A stretch of 51,725 nucleotides of DNA, from NCBI GenBank assembly GCA_002349565.1, contig DEDN01000020.1, forward strand, positions 12,572 through 64,296, written 5' to 3'. Every line of letters starts with the position of its first letter. Within the stretch, counting starts at the first letter, position 1. This document shows positions 31,357-40,234 of this stretch, piece after piece. The notes beneath the pieces are model-generated. The model saw nothing but the letters and a program-made list of their open reading frames with translations, had not been told where the DNA came from and made no database searches. Both the position numbers and the translations under genes were made by a program. This DNA is from Alphaproteobacteria bacterium UBA2903 (GTDB lineage: Bacteria; Pseudomonadota; Alphaproteobacteria; CAAGCB01; CAG-977).

Positions 31357-32655
31357 ATGAAAGTCGGAATTATCGGAACGGGATATGTCGGACTGCCCAC
31401 GGGCGTCGGTTTGGCGGAATTGGGACACGATGTCGTGTGCATCGATGCAATCCCCGAAAAAATCGAAGCGCTGAAAGCGGGCAAAATCACGCTGTTTGAA
31501 GCGGGGCTGGAGGAATTGTTCCACAAAAACCTTGCCGCCGGAAAAATCAAGTTCACGACCGATATGAAAGAAGGCGTCGAGGATGCCGATATCGTGATTA
31601 TCGCGGTCGGAACGCCCCCTCATCCCGTTACCAAAGAAGCCGATATGAAATACATTCACGCCGCGGCACGGCAGCTTGCTCCGCATCTGACGGGTTATAC
31701 GGTCGTGGCGAACAAATCGACCGTTCCCGTCGGCACGGGCGACGAAGTCGAAAAGATGATTCGCGACGAAAATCCGCATGCCGATTTCGATGTGGTGTCT
31801 TTGCCCGAATTTTTGCGCGAAGGCTTTGCGGTGCATGACTTTTTCAATCCCGACCGTGTGATTGTCGGCGCGAACACCGAACGCGCCAAGGATGTGGTTA
31901 AAGCTCTTTATGCGCCGTTCGGCGACAAAGCGAACATGCTGTTCGTCAAACGCCGTTCGTCCGAAACCATCAAATACGCGTCGAACGCTTTTCTGGCGAT
32001 GAAAATCAATTACATCAATGAAATGGCGAATTTCTGCGAAAAGTCGGGCGCGGACGTGTTTGAAGTCGCCAAAGGCATGGGCATGGACACCCGTATCGGT
32101 TCCAAGTTTTTGAACCCCGGTCCGGGGTACGGCGGATCGTGTTTCCCCAAAGACACGAACGCGATGGCTTACATGGCGCGCAAATATGGCGTTGAAATGG
32201 CGCTTATCGAAACGACAATCCGCCGCAACGACGAACGCAAAATCGAAATGGCGGAACGTATCCTGTCCGCCGCCGAAGGGGTTGCGGCTCCGAAAATCGG
32301 GGTGTTGGGGCTGGCGTTCAAGGGCGGCACGGACGACTGTCGGGAAAGTCCCGCGATGGAAATCGTCGCCGCTTTGATTGAACGCGGGGCGGTTGTGCGC
32401 GCATTCGACCCGAAAGCGATGCCTACGGCGAAACTGCTGGTCGGCGATGCGATTGAATATGCTTCGGACGCTTGCGACGCGGCGAAAGACGCCGATGTCG
32501 TTGCGATTTTGACCGAATGGGACGATTTCAAGGCGATTGATTTGAAAGCCTTGAAAAACGCCGTAAAATCCGCTAAAATAGTGGACTTGAGGAACATATT
32601 GAACCCCGACGAAGCGCGTCAGGCGGGCTTCGATTACAGGGGTATCGGACGCTGA
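31357..32655 (+). CDS. ugd: UDP-glucose 6-dehydrogenase
   Basis: Oxidises UDP-glucose to UDP-glucuronate with two NAD, for capsule, exopolysaccharide or LPS sugars. The 432-residue protein has the NAD loop GTGYVG at 7-12, SLPEFLREG at about 148-156 and the catalytic cysteine at 262 in PGYGGSCFPKD. The central helix region KYASNAFLAMKINYINEM and the C-terminal LAFKGGTDDCRESPA are both present. GDP-mannose dehydrogenases are related; overall pattern and the absence of neighbouring alginate genes favour the UDP-glucose enzyme. The RelA/SpoT-fold gene follows 21 bases later. Confidence 0.92.
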   Translation: MKVGIIGTGYVGLPTGVGLAELGHDVVCIDAIPEKIEALKAGKITLFEAGLEELFHKNLAAGKIKFTTDMKEGVEDADIVIIAVGTPPHPVTKEADMKYIHAAARQLAPHLTGYTVVANKSTVPVGTGDEVEKMIRDENPHADFDVVSLPEFLREGFAVHDFFNPDRVIVGANTERAKDVVKALYAPFGDKANMLFVKRRSSETIKYASNAFLAMKINYINEMANFCEKSGADVFEVAKGMGMDTRIGSKFLNPGPGYGGSCFPKDTNAMAYMARKYGVEMALIETTIRRNDERKIEMAERILSAAEGVAAPKIGVLGLAFKGGTDDCRESPAMEIVAALIERGAVVRAFDPKAMPTAKLLVGDAIEYASDACDAAKDADVVAILTEWDDFKAIDLKALKNAVKSAKIVDLRNILNPDEARQAGFDYRGIGR

Positions 32656-32676
32656 AAAGCTTGAAAGGCAGCAAAA

Positions 32677-33321
32677 ATGACGGAAGTACGTGTGCCGAAA
32701 ACTTTGGATGAAGCGTATGAAATCGCGGCGAAATCAAAACCCGCGCTGGATGCGTTCGGACAGGAATTGGCTGATAGCTTGGGCGTGAAATTTGAAACCG
32801 CTCCGTTAAAAGGACGCGAGCGCGCCGAGGAAAAGCTGAACTCCAAATACCGCGGCGATTTGACTCAGCTGCAGGATTTGGCGCGCGGCCGCTTGATTTG
32901 CGATTCTTTGGAACAAATCGACGCGGCAAAGAAAATCATCGAATCCCGCGTCAAGCCCGTTCGCGCGGTTGACCGTATGGACAAACCGACCGAAAACGGA
33001 TACCGCGATGTCAAATACGTTCTGCCCACCCGCAACGGCGGGGTTGTCGAAATGCAAATCCAGCTGACGGATCTTGACCGCGCGGACAAGCAAACGCACA
33101 AGGAATACGAAAAAATCCGTTCGATTACCGCAGGGGCGAAAGACCGTCCGTTGACCGATGCGGAGCAAAAGGAAATCGCTTTGCGTCAGAAACGGTGCAA
33201 AGAATTGTACATCAACGCCGCGATTGCTTACAATAAACGCACCAAAGGACGCAAGCTGAAAATTACGGCTTTGAATCCCGCCGTCATGATGAAAACGAAA
33301 CAGGGGGGACGCAATGGCTGA
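32677..33321 (+). CDS. RelA/SpoT-fold nucleotidyltransferase-like protein
   Basis: A 214-residue soluble protein that appears to be a single RelA/SpoT synthetase-type domain without the hydrolase, TGS or ACT domains. The sequence KGRERAEEKLNSKY, then LQDLARGRLICD, ENGYRDVKYVL and VVEMQIQLTD line up with the ATP-side basic motif, the D-x-x-(G/R)-x-R strand, the GYR motif and the E-x-Q motif of the fold. Such proteins may be small alarmone synthetases or toxic pyrophosphokinases (toxSAS), or may have lost activity. The C-terminus is very basic. The last eight bases overlap the next, 63-codon gene, the arrangement of many toxin-antitoxin pairs. The assignment is by motif order only. Confidence 0.7.
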   Translation: MTEVRVPKTLDEAYEIAAKSKPALDAFGQELADSLGVKFETAPLKGRERAEEKLNSKYRGDLTQLQDLARGRLICDSLEQIDAAKKIIESRVKPVRAVDRMDKPTENGYRDVKYVLPTRNGGVVEMQIQLTDLDRADKQTHKEYEKIRSITAGAKDRPLTDAEQKEIALRQKRCKELYINAAIAYNKRTKGRKLKITALNPAVMMKTKQGGRNG

Positions 33322-33505
33322 GTCGTTCCGTTATTTCAAAGTGGGTGTCGTTCCCGTCAAAGTCGAATATTCGCAATACGGCGCGCGGGCGGCGTATGTG
33401 TGGGAAGACGGCGCGTTTAAAATCGACAATGCTTACATTGCCGAAATCGCTCGGGGCGAAGATGTTGAGGAATTGACCAAAGCCGCTTTTGAAAAGCTGC
33501 TTTAG
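33314..33505 (+). CDS. Small protein overlapping the RelA/SpoT-fold gene (possible antitoxin)
   Basis: A 63-residue product with ribosome-binding site GGGGG just before ATG at 33314 and an eight-base overlap with the RelA/SpoT-fold gene. The sequence is a small alpha/beta protein with FKVGVVPVKVEYSQYG and an acidic helical end (GEDVEELTKAAFEKLL). I do not recognise the family. Size, acidic tail and overlap would fit an antitoxin or a regulatory partner, but nothing proves this. Its TAG overlaps the stop of the convergent DUF5662 gene. Confidence 0.6.
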   Translation: MAESFRYFKVGVVPVKVEYSQYGARAAYVWEDGAFKIDNAYIAEIARGEDVEELTKAAFEKLL

Positions 33506-33981
33506 AAGCCCATCGAATCCAAATTCTTTTCAATCAATTCGACCGTTTTTGCGGACAAAACCATTTTGTCCCTGTTTGTCGCGTAGAAGTTTCGCACGTC
33601 GGTACGTTTCCAGTTTTTGCCGCGCTGCGCTCTGCCCGCGCCCGCCCAATCGCACAGCATTTCGCGCACGTCCGTTTCACCCATGTCCAGCGGCTTGATT
33701 GCCGTGTCGCAGGATAAAAGCCAGTGTTGCCAATGGTGGCGCGAATGATGAAAATGGCGAAGCAGAACGCGCCGGCAGTCGGCGGGAACGTCGTTCGGAT
33801 TGTAATGCCCCGATTTGTCGCGCGCTTTTTCCGCAAGGGAAAAGTTGCGAACATAAACAAAAAACATTGACGGGCGTAGTTTGTCGCAATCGTGCGTTAT
33901 TCCGCGCCAAACCAGCCCGTAACGCGAGCAAAAGCAAAACACCCAAAATTTGTGGCGCAACAGATAAAACAGATATTTCAT
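33502..33981 (-). CDS. DUF5662 family protein
   Basis: A 159-residue protein whose landmarks match DUF5662: KYLFYLLRHKFWVF at the start, GLVWRGITHDCDKL, SMFFVYVRNF, the histidine-rich HHSRHHWQHWLL, MGETDVREMLCDWAGAG and NFYATNRDKMVLSAKTVELIE at the end. Members are common in gut bacteria and phages; the conserved HD, HH and D residues look like a metal-dependent hydrolase core, but no function is established. ATG at 33981 overlaps the nnr stop (ATGA), so it is co-translated with nnr. Confidence 0.8.
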   Translation of the reverse strand: MKYLFYLLRHKFWVFCFCSRYGLVWRGITHDCDKLRPSMFFVYVRNFSLAEKARDKSGHYNPNDVPADCRRVLLRHFHHSRHHWQHWLLSCDTAIKPLDMGETDVREMLCDWAGAGRAQRGKNWKRTDVRNFYATNRDKMVLSAKTVELIEKNLDSMGF

Positions 33982-35354
33982 CGAATCAAATCCTCGGCAA
34001 TCGGGTTTGCGCCCGCACGGATTCCCGCTTGGGAGTGTAAAAACACGCCCGCGCACGCCGCTTCAAACGGCGGAATGTGTTTGGCAAGCATTGCGGCGAT
34101 AATGCCGCTCAACACGTCGCCGCTGCCCGCTGTTGCCAGACAAAAGCTTGTGTCCGCGTCAATCGCGGCGCGTCCGTCGGGGGCGGCGATGACGGTGTCC
34201 GCGCCTTTCAGCACCACGACACAGCCCAACGCTTCGGCGGCGAAAAGGGCGCGGGAAAGCTTGTCGCCCGTTAAATCGGGAAACAGGCGGGAAAATTCGC
34301 CTTCGTGCGGAGTGATGACGGCGTTTGTCAGCGGGGCAAAGTCTTTGATGCAAGCCAAAGCGTCCGCGTCTGCGACAAAAGGTTTGCCCGATTTGACGAC
34401 CGCTTGAAGCGCGGCTTTCGTCTTTTCGGACAATCCGAAGCCCATGCCAAACGCGATTGCCGATATTTTTTTGTCGGCGGCGGCGGCTTCAAGCGGTTCG
34501 GTCGAAACAACCAATCCCGCCGAATCGACGCTGTATGACAAGGCTTTTTCGGGCGCGCAGACGACTTTGACCAATCCCGCGCCGAAACGCCGCGCCGCGC
34601 CTGCCGCCAAGCGCGCCGCGCCCGTCATTTCCCCGCCCGCAACCAAAACCGCGCCGCGCGAATACTTGTGGTCGTACGGTGTCGGGGCAGGCGGGTTGAA
34701 CGGCGGGTTGACGATAAAGCGGGGATGCCGGTTGGCGACGATTTCGTCCGTAATGCCGATGGGGCAGACAATCAAATCTCCGACGTATTCTTTGGCGGGG
34801 TAAAGGAAGTGCGCGGGTTTCGGACGGCAGAACGTGATGGTCAAATCCGCTTTGACGGCGGCGGAAGCGACCGCGCCCGTGTCGGCAAAAACGTCGCTCG
34901 GGATGTCAAGTGAAACGACGGGCAGGTTTGACGCGTTCAAAGCGGCGATGAAAGCCGCGGGTTCGCCCTCAATCGGGCGGGACAAGCCTATGCCGAACAA
35001 GGCGTCGACGACAACGCCTTTGAACCCGCGCAGACAGTCGGGGGACAAGGGCGTAACAAGGCCGTCAAAGCGTTCGGCGGCAAAGCGGCAGGCGGGGGAC
35101 ATTTTGTCCTTTTGTCCGGCAAAAGCGACCTTGACGCTGTATCCGCGATTGCTTAAAACGCGTGCGGCGACAAAGCCGTCCGCGCCGTTGTTGCCTGCGC
35201 CGCAAGCGACAAATATCGGCTGTTTCCCGTATCTTTTCGCGATTTGGCACGCGGCGGCAAAGCCCGCGTTTTCGACCAAATCGTTTTCCGGCATAATTTT
35301 TGCAATCGTTTCTTTGTCGGCGGCGTACATTTGCGCGGCGGTCAAAATTTCCAC
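33978..35354 (-). CDS. nnr: Bifunctional NAD(P)H-hydrate epimerase / ADP-dependent NAD(P)H-hydrate dehydratase
   Basis: Repairs hydrated NADH and NADPH: the N-terminal half epimerises R-NAD(P)HX and the C-terminal half dehydrates S-NAD(P)HX with ADP. The 458-residue protein has YjeF_N motifs (VACGAGNNGADGFVAAR at about 49-65, VVDALFGIGLSRP, LDIPSDV) and the ribokinase-like C-terminal domain with GAVLVAGGEMTGAARLA, ITPHEGEFSRL, VLKGADTVIA and ATAGSGDVLSGIIAAML. The fused form is the usual bacterial one. It leads a two-gene unit with the DUF5662 gene. Confidence 0.95.
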   Translation of the reverse strand: MEILTAAQMYAADKETIAKIMPENDLVENAGFAAACQIAKRYGKQPIFVACGAGNNGADGFVAARVLSNRGYSVKVAFAGQKDKMSPACRFAAERFDGLVTPLSPDCLRGFKGVVVDALFGIGLSRPIEGEPAAFIAALNASNLPVVSLDIPSDVFADTGAVASAAVKADLTITFCRPKPAHFLYPAKEYVGDLIVCPIGITDEIVANRHPRFIVNPPFNPPAPTPYDHKYSRGAVLVAGGEMTGAARLAAGAARRFGAGLVKVVCAPEKALSYSVDSAGLVVSTEPLEAAAADKKISAIAFGMGFGLSEKTKAALQAVVKSGKPFVADADALACIKDFAPLTNAVITPHEGEFSRLFPDLTGDKLSRALFAAEALGCVVVLKGADTVIAAPDGRAAIDADTSFCLATAGSGDVLSGIIAAMLAKHIPPFEAACAGVFLHSQAGIRAGANPIAEDLIR

Positions 35355-35374
35355 GGCAAGGATTCCTTTTTACT

Positions 35375-35398
35375 TTGTTAATCTTTGTCCACTATACT
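35375..35398 (+). promoter_or_regulatory. Candidate promoter of the NUDIX-TPR unit
   Basis: TATACT at 35393-35398 is a near-consensus -10 box, 34 bases before the ATG at 35432. The -35 is weak (TTTACT or TTACTT, 17-18 bases upstream, about 35369-35375). Confidence 0.45.
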
Positions 35399-35431
35399 CC
35401 AATCGTTCAGACTTTGGGAGCATTTTGAGCC

Positions 35432-36049
35432 ATGACGGAAAGAACGCTGAAAAACGTTGAAATTTTGGAAAAGAAAAGCCTTTACAAAAAGTTTTTCGAG
35501 GTTGACGAATATCTGCTGCGCTATCCGCAGTACAACGGTAAAATGAGCAATCCCGTCAGACGCGAAGTCATGGACAGGGGACACGCCGTCGGTATTTTAC
35601 TGTTTGATCCCGTCAGGGATAAAGTCGCTTTGGTCGAACAATTCCGCTGCGGCGTTTGTCTGAACGGCGATTATCCGTGGGTGCTGGAAATCGTTGCGGG
35701 CATGATTGACCACGAAAACGAAACGCCGCAAGAGGTCGCTTTGCGCGAAGCCGAGGAAGAAGCGGGGGCGTCGGTAACGGCGATTGAACCCATAACGCGC
35801 TATTATTCGTCGCCCGGCGGCATAACCGAAACGCTGCAGCTGTTCTGCGGGCGCGTTGATGTCAGCACTTTGCCCGCTTATGCGGGATTGAATTCGGAGG
35901 ACGAAGACATTCGCATTGTCGTGATGGATTTCGCCAAAGCCGAAAAACTGGTGGCTGACGGAAAAATCAATAACGGCATTACGATTATCGCTTTGCAGTG
36001 GCTGATGCTGAACAAAGCCGCTTTGCTGAAGAAATGGGGGGTAAAATGA
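35432..36049 (+). CDS. NUDIX hydrolase, ADP-ribose pyrophosphatase type
   Basis: A 205-residue protein with a complete Nudix box at 90-113 (G-x5-E-x7-REAEEEAGA), which binds the catalytic magnesium ions. The preceding VALVEQFRCGVCLNGDYPWVLEIVAG and the following YYSSPGGITETLQLFCG are typical of ADP-ribose/ADP-sugar pyrophosphatases (NudF/TrgB type). Its neighbour nnr also deals with damaged or spent nicotinamide nucleotides, which fits. The stop codon overlaps the start of the next gene (ATGA). Confidence 0.9.
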   Translation: MTERTLKNVEILEKKSLYKKFFEVDEYLLRYPQYNGKMSNPVRREVMDRGHAVGILLFDPVRDKVALVEQFRCGVCLNGDYPWVLEIVAGMIDHENETPQEVALREAEEEAGASVTAIEPITRYYSSPGGITETLQLFCGRVDVSTLPAYAGLNSEDEDIRIVVMDFAKAEKLVADGKINNGITIIALQWLMLNKAALLKKWGVK

Positions 36050-37155
36050 ATAAAAATTTGTTGAAAATCGGAACGTTCGCGGCGCTGACTTTGACCGCCG
36101 CATGCTCGACCCCCGGCGAAACGTGGCGCAAAACCGCGACGGAGCAGGCTTTGATTTTCTGGTCGACGGGAAATTTCGAACGCGCGGTCGATTACGCGCA
36201 AAAAGCGCTGAAAGACAACCCGCAGGATGCTTACGCGCTGATGGTTGCGGGGATGTCGTACGACAGTTTGGGCTATCCCAACCAATCCAGACGGTATTAC
36301 GAGGATATTCTGATGTCCGACACGACCGCCGTCGGCGTATTGTCCGCTGTTAAATCCATGCCCGCGGAAGATTTGAAAAAAGGCGCGAAAGAACGCCTGC
36401 AAATGATGGAGCTGAAAAAACGTCCGTTCGCCGTCGTCAATCCCCAAACGGGAATGCCGACCTTTACCGATGCGCCGAAAAACGTCAAGCATAACGAACA
36501 GCCGCAAGCTATCAAAGGCGGCTTTGATATGCTGAACGAAGGCGACCGCAATATCGTGATGCGCTTTCTGACGTTCAAACGGCTGCGCGACGAACGCTAT
36601 GTGACGGAACAGGAATGGCTGAACCGCCGCACGGTCAATCTGGGCGGACTGTTGCCTTATACTTTGACGCCTGCGGGATTGGGGCTGGATTTGCCCGCGC
36701 CCGACGGAAACGTTATTGTCGGGCGGTTAGACGCTTTGCGCAATGCGTTGGAAATGCGCGCGATTACGCCGCGCGAACACGCCGCCGAACGCGAAATCAT
36801 TTTGGAAGCTTTGCTGCCGTCCAATCCGTTTTACCGCATGAATCCCAAAGCTCCGCCCAAGGATATTTTGGAAGCCGCGACGGCTTTGCGTCGCATAGAA
36901 ATGCTGAAAAGCGCGGGGCTGATTACGCCCGTTGAAGCCAAATCGGAAGCGGCGGCGATTGAAAAGCTGACGTACGCCAAAATCGGCATGACGGGCGGCG
37001 GACAGGCAACGCCGAGCGCGGCGAAGTGTATTCAAAAATGCTTGAGCGCGCCCGCGACACCGTGCCCCGCCGCGTCTAAGCCCGCGCCCAAGAAAAAAGC
37101 GGTCAAGGCGAAATCCAAACCAAAGCCCAAACCGCAGACTTGTCCGTGTTTGTAA
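36046..37155 (+). CDS. TPR-containing lipoprotein with basic proline/lysine-rich tail
   Basis: A 369-residue protein. The start ATG at 36046 overlaps the NUDIX stop and has a GGGGGG ribosome-binding site. The N-terminus is a lipoprotein signal peptide (LLKIGTFAALTLTAAC, cysteine at about 20). Residues 30-85 form a TPR-like pair (FWSTGNFERAVDYAQKALKD, DAYALMVAGMSYDSLGYPNQ). The middle is alpha-helical with no family that I recognise. The C-terminal 30 residues are rich in Pro, Lys and Ala and end in TCPCL, with several cysteines in KCIQKCL and PCPA. It should be anchored in the membrane facing the periplasm. A strong terminator follows. Confidence 0.75.
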   Translation: MNKNLLKIGTFAALTLTAACSTPGETWRKTATEQALIFWSTGNFERAVDYAQKALKDNPQDAYALMVAGMSYDSLGYPNQSRRYYEDILMSDTTAVGVLSAVKSMPAEDLKKGAKERLQMMELKKRPFAVVNPQTGMPTFTDAPKNVKHNEQPQAIKGGFDMLNEGDRNIVMRFLTFKRLRDERYVTEQEWLNRRTVNLGGLLPYTLTPAGLGLDLPAPDGNVIVGRLDALRNALEMRAITPREHAAEREIILEALLPSNPFYRMNPKAPPKDILEAATALRRIEMLKSAGLITPVEAKSEAAAIEKLTYAKIGMTGGGQATPSAAKCIQKCLSAPATPCPAASKPAPKKKAVKAKSKPKPKPQTCPCL

Positions 37156-37157
37156 AA

Positions 37158-37185
37158 AAAGCCTGTCCCGAAAGGGGCAGGCTTT
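37158..37185. terminator. Bidirectional terminator after the TPR lipoprotein gene
   Basis: The 12-bp stem AAAGCCTGTCCC / GGGGCAGGCTTT (one G-T pair) has loop GAAA. On the minus strand it is followed by seven T residues, so it also ends the small YjfB-like gene, whose stop is at 37206. Confidence 0.85.
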
Positions 37186-37205
37186 AAGTTTATAAGGACA
37201 AACGC

Positions 37206-37397
37206 TTAAACCAGAATATCCAGAACCGCGCCGCGCCCGTCAATCGCGGTCGGGGCAGGGGCGGCATTTTCGGCAACCGCATTGACCAACTGCTGCTGTT
37301 GATTGACATTGTTTTTCAAAGCAGCCATGGCAATGGATTGCTGTATCATTTGCATTTGCGCTGCGACGATTTGCTGAGCCGTATCGGAAATGTCCAT
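37206..37397 (-). CDS. Small YjfB-like protein
   Basis: A 63-residue protein starting MDISDTAQQIVAAQMQMIQQ, with a helical, glutamine-rich middle and an end GRGAVLDILV. This size and the opening and closing pattern resemble the YjfB family of small putative motility proteins (opening MDI..., ending in a short ...NIDVRV-like strand). The match is by eye and moderate. The ribosome-binding site AGGAGG, seven to eight bases ahead of ATG, is strong. No flagellar gene is in the window. The gene stands alone between two terminators. Confidence 0.6.
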   Translation of the reverse strand: MDISDTAQQIVAAQMQMIQQSIAMAALKNNVNQQQQLVNAVAENAAPAPTAIDGRGAVLDILV

Positions 37398-37508
37398 AAA
37401 CAGTCCTCCTGTAAGCTTTCTTTATAGTGTAATGATTTTTTCACAAAAAATCAATTTTTTGGTGACAAGGAACAAAAAAGGCAAGCTTTCAGCCGATTCG
37501 AAGATATA

Positions 37509-37536
37509 AAAAAGGCGGCTGAAAAGCCGCCTTTTT
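37509..37536. terminator. Terminator of the pepN copy at 37546-40176
   Basis: The perfect 12-bp stem AAAAAGGCGGCT / AGCCGCCTTTTT has loop GAAA and lies 10 bases downstream of the pepN stop (minus strand). The sequence ends in T-runs on both strands. Confidence 0.9.
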
Positions 37537-37545
37537 GAAAAGTTT

Positions 37546-40176
37546 TTATGCCGCCAAAGATTTGGTGACCAGCTCGTAAACGTTTTTGGACAGGTTTTTC
37601 TTTTCCAAAACTTTTTCCAAAGCTTTTTTCATCATTTCCTGCCGTTTCGCATCAAAGCGTTTCCAGCGCGTCAAGGGTTTGACCATGTGCGCCGCCATTT
37701 GCGGGTTCATATCGTCCATTTTGTACGCCATTTCGACCGCAAAGTCGTATCCCGAACCGTCCAATTTGTGGAATTCTGTCTGGTTGTACGCGAATCCCCC
37801 CATCAAAGAGCGAACATTGTTCGGGTTTTTGATGTTGAACGCGGGGTGAGTCAACAGTTTGCGCACCACGTTGACCGCGTCGGGTCTGTCGGCGCAGGCG
37901 TTGGTGAAAATCCATTTGTTGACTGCCGCTTTTTCGTTTTTGTAGGTCTGATAGAAATCGTCCATAATCGCTTCGCGTTTCGGATTTTTGGAATTCGACG
38001 CGATATTCATCGCCGCCAGTTTGTCGGTCATATTGTTGGCTTGAGCGTACTGTTTTTCAACCAATTCGTTGTTGGTTCCCAAATCGCCCAAGAACGACAA
38101 AGCCATATTCTTTAACGCGCGGCGCGCGGATTGTTCGGGCGACGGCGTGTATTCGGCGTCCGAGTTGTTTTCGTCGTAAACGGCGCGCAGTTCCTTTTCA
38201 AAGCGTTTCGCAATCGCCTGTTTGACGAAATAGCGGGCTTTGTGAATCGCATCGACGTCCACCACGTCCATCTGATCCGCCAAATAGTTTTCCTGAGGCA
38301 GCGTAATGGCGCGGGCGACGAATCCTTTATCCAGCGTCTTGTCCGTCAAATACGATTCCCACACATCAAAGTACGCTTTGGGCAAAGTCGGTTCTTTGCC
38401 GTTTTGAATGTCTTTGACCATGTTCAAAATCTGTTCGACGCCGTATTGCTGAAAAGCGTCCCAGCGGTTGAACAGATCGGAATCGTAGCGCGCTTGGTGC
38501 AGGCGTTCCGCGTCCGTGTAATCCATAACGAAATGAATCGGCGCGGTGAAATCGCGGTTGCCCGACAAAACGGGCTGTTCGGCGACGTTGACGAAAGTGA
38601 ACGTGTCGGAATCCTTGTCCAGCACGATGACGCGGGACGTACCCTGCGCTTCTGCTTCACCCTGCAGCTGCAGGGGCATATCCTTGCCGTCTTTGCCGAT
38701 AAGCCCGATTCCCAAAGGAATCACGAACGGCAGCTTTTCAGGCTGGTTCGGCGTCGGCTTGGTTTCCTGACGCAAGGTCAGCGTGTAGGTTTTCGCCTGT
38801 TCGTCGTATTTGCCGTCGGCGTATACGGTCGGCGTTCCCGCCTGCGAATACCAGCGTTTGAACTGCGTCAAATCCTTGCCCGAAACGTCTTCCATACACT
38901 TGGCGTAATCGTCAATCGTGACCGCCTGTCCGTCATGGCGCTTAAAGTACAGCTGATTGCCTTTGATAAAGGTTTCCTTGCCCAGCAGGCGTTCGTACAT
39001 GCGGATGACTTCCGCGCCTTTGTCGTACACGGTCGCCGTATAGTAGTTGTTGATTTCGACGTACGATTCGGGACGGACGGAGTGCGCCAAAGGACCCGCG
39101 TCTTCGGGGAACTGGAACGTGCGCAGGTTGAACACGTCGTTGATGCGTCCCAAAGTGCGCCCGCGCATGTCGCGTGAAAATTCTTCGTCGCGGTAAACGG
39201 TCAAGCCCTCTTTCAAGGACAGGTTGAACCAGTCGCGCGCGGTTACGCGGTCGCCCGACCAGTTGTGGAAGTATTCGTGCGCAATGACGCCTTCGACATG
39301 GGCAAAGTCCATATCGGTCGCGGTTACGGGGTCGGCAAGCGCGCAGCTGCTGTTAAACAGGTTCAGCCCCTTGTTTTCCATCGCGCCCATGTTGAAATCG
39401 GAAACGGCGACGATGTTGAACAGGTCAAGGTCGTATTCCAGACCGTAGATGTCTTCGTCCCATTTCATCGCGCGCTTCAGGGATTCCAGTCCCCATTTGG
39501 CTTTGGGTTCCTCGCCGTGTTCGACATACAGCCCCAGTTTGACCAAACGTCCCGATTTCGTCGTGTAAGTGTCGTGAATGGAACCCAAATCCCCGACAAC
39601 CACGCAGAACAGATAGCAAGGTTTCGGGAACGGGTCGAACCACGTTACCGCCGTTTTGCCGTTGGGCAGGACTTCTTCCTTTATCGGGTTGCCGTTCGAC
39701 AGCATGACGGGATATTTGCTTTTGTCGGCGATCAAAGTCGTCGTGTAAACGCTCATCACGTCGGGATGGTCAAGGAAATAAGTGATTCTGCGGAAACTCT
39801 CGGGTTCGTTTTGCGAACAGAAAGTGCCGTTCGAAACGTACAGCCCTTCCAGCTTTGTGTTGGCTTTCGGGTGGATGACGGTTTCGATTTCCAGCTTGAA
39901 ATCCGCGGGCGGATTGTAAATCGTCAGCGATTCGTCGTCCAGTTTGTACGCGCGTTCGTCAACCGGTTCGCCATCGATTTTAATCGATTTCAGTTCCAGT
40001 TCGCGTCCGTCCAAAACCAGCGAATGCCCGCCTTTGGGAACATCGTAGTCGGCGACCAGATGCAGCACCGATTTGACGGTCGTGTTTTGTTCGTCCAAAT
40101 CAAACGTCAAATCGACGGTTCTGATTTTGTAATCGGGTTTGTGATAATCCTTCAAATACTTGATTTTCTTTTCCAT
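37546..40176 (-). CDS. pepN: Aminopeptidase N, M1 family (copy 1)
   Basis: A zinc aminopeptidase of the PepN type that removes N-terminal residues from peptides in the cytosol. The 876-residue protein shows the substrate motif MGAMENKGLN, the zinc motif HEYFHNWSGDRVTARDW with the distal glutamate in LKEGLTVYRDEEFS, the PepN-specific RPESYVEINNYYTATVYDKGAEVI and the C-terminal helical repeat domain. ATG at 40176 is preferred over an in-frame GTG five codons upstream, and the paralogue starts with the equivalent sequence. It follows the DUF805 gene by 58 bases on the same strand. A second, full-length paralogue lies at 42000 in the other direction. Confidence 0.95.
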   Translation of the reverse strand: MEKKIKYLKDYHKPDYKIRTVDLTFDLDEQNTTVKSVLHLVADYDVPKGGHSLVLDGRELELKSIKIDGEPVDERAYKLDDESLTIYNPPADFKLEIETVIHPKANTKLEGLYVSNGTFCSQNEPESFRRITYFLDHPDVMSVYTTTLIADKSKYPVMLSNGNPIKEEVLPNGKTAVTWFDPFPKPCYLFCVVVGDLGSIHDTYTTKSGRLVKLGLYVEHGEEPKAKWGLESLKRAMKWDEDIYGLEYDLDLFNIVAVSDFNMGAMENKGLNLFNSSCALADPVTATDMDFAHVEGVIAHEYFHNWSGDRVTARDWFNLSLKEGLTVYRDEEFSRDMRGRTLGRINDVFNLRTFQFPEDAGPLAHSVRPESYVEINNYYTATVYDKGAEVIRMYERLLGKETFIKGNQLYFKRHDGQAVTIDDYAKCMEDVSGKDLTQFKRWYSQAGTPTVYADGKYDEQAKTYTLTLRQETKPTPNQPEKLPFVIPLGIGLIGKDGKDMPLQLQGEAEAQGTSRVIVLDKDSDTFTFVNVAEQPVLSGNRDFTAPIHFVMDYTDAERLHQARYDSDLFNRWDAFQQYGVEQILNMVKDIQNGKEPTLPKAYFDVWESYLTDKTLDKGFVARAITLPQENYLADQMDVVDVDAIHKARYFVKQAIAKRFEKELRAVYDENNSDAEYTPSPEQSARRALKNMALSFLGDLGTNNELVEKQYAQANNMTDKLAAMNIASNSKNPKREAIMDDFYQTYKNEKAAVNKWIFTNACADRPDAVNVVRKLLTHPAFNIKNPNNVRSLMGGFAYNQTEFHKLDGSGYDFAVEMAYKMDDMNPQMAAHMVKPLTRWKRFDAKRQEMMKKALEKVLEKKNLSKNVYELVTKSLAA

Positions 40177-40234
40177 TTTTCGCAACCTCACTTCAGCGAT
40201 TCGTTTTTGGCGTTAAGGTAGCCCTTTTGTTTAT

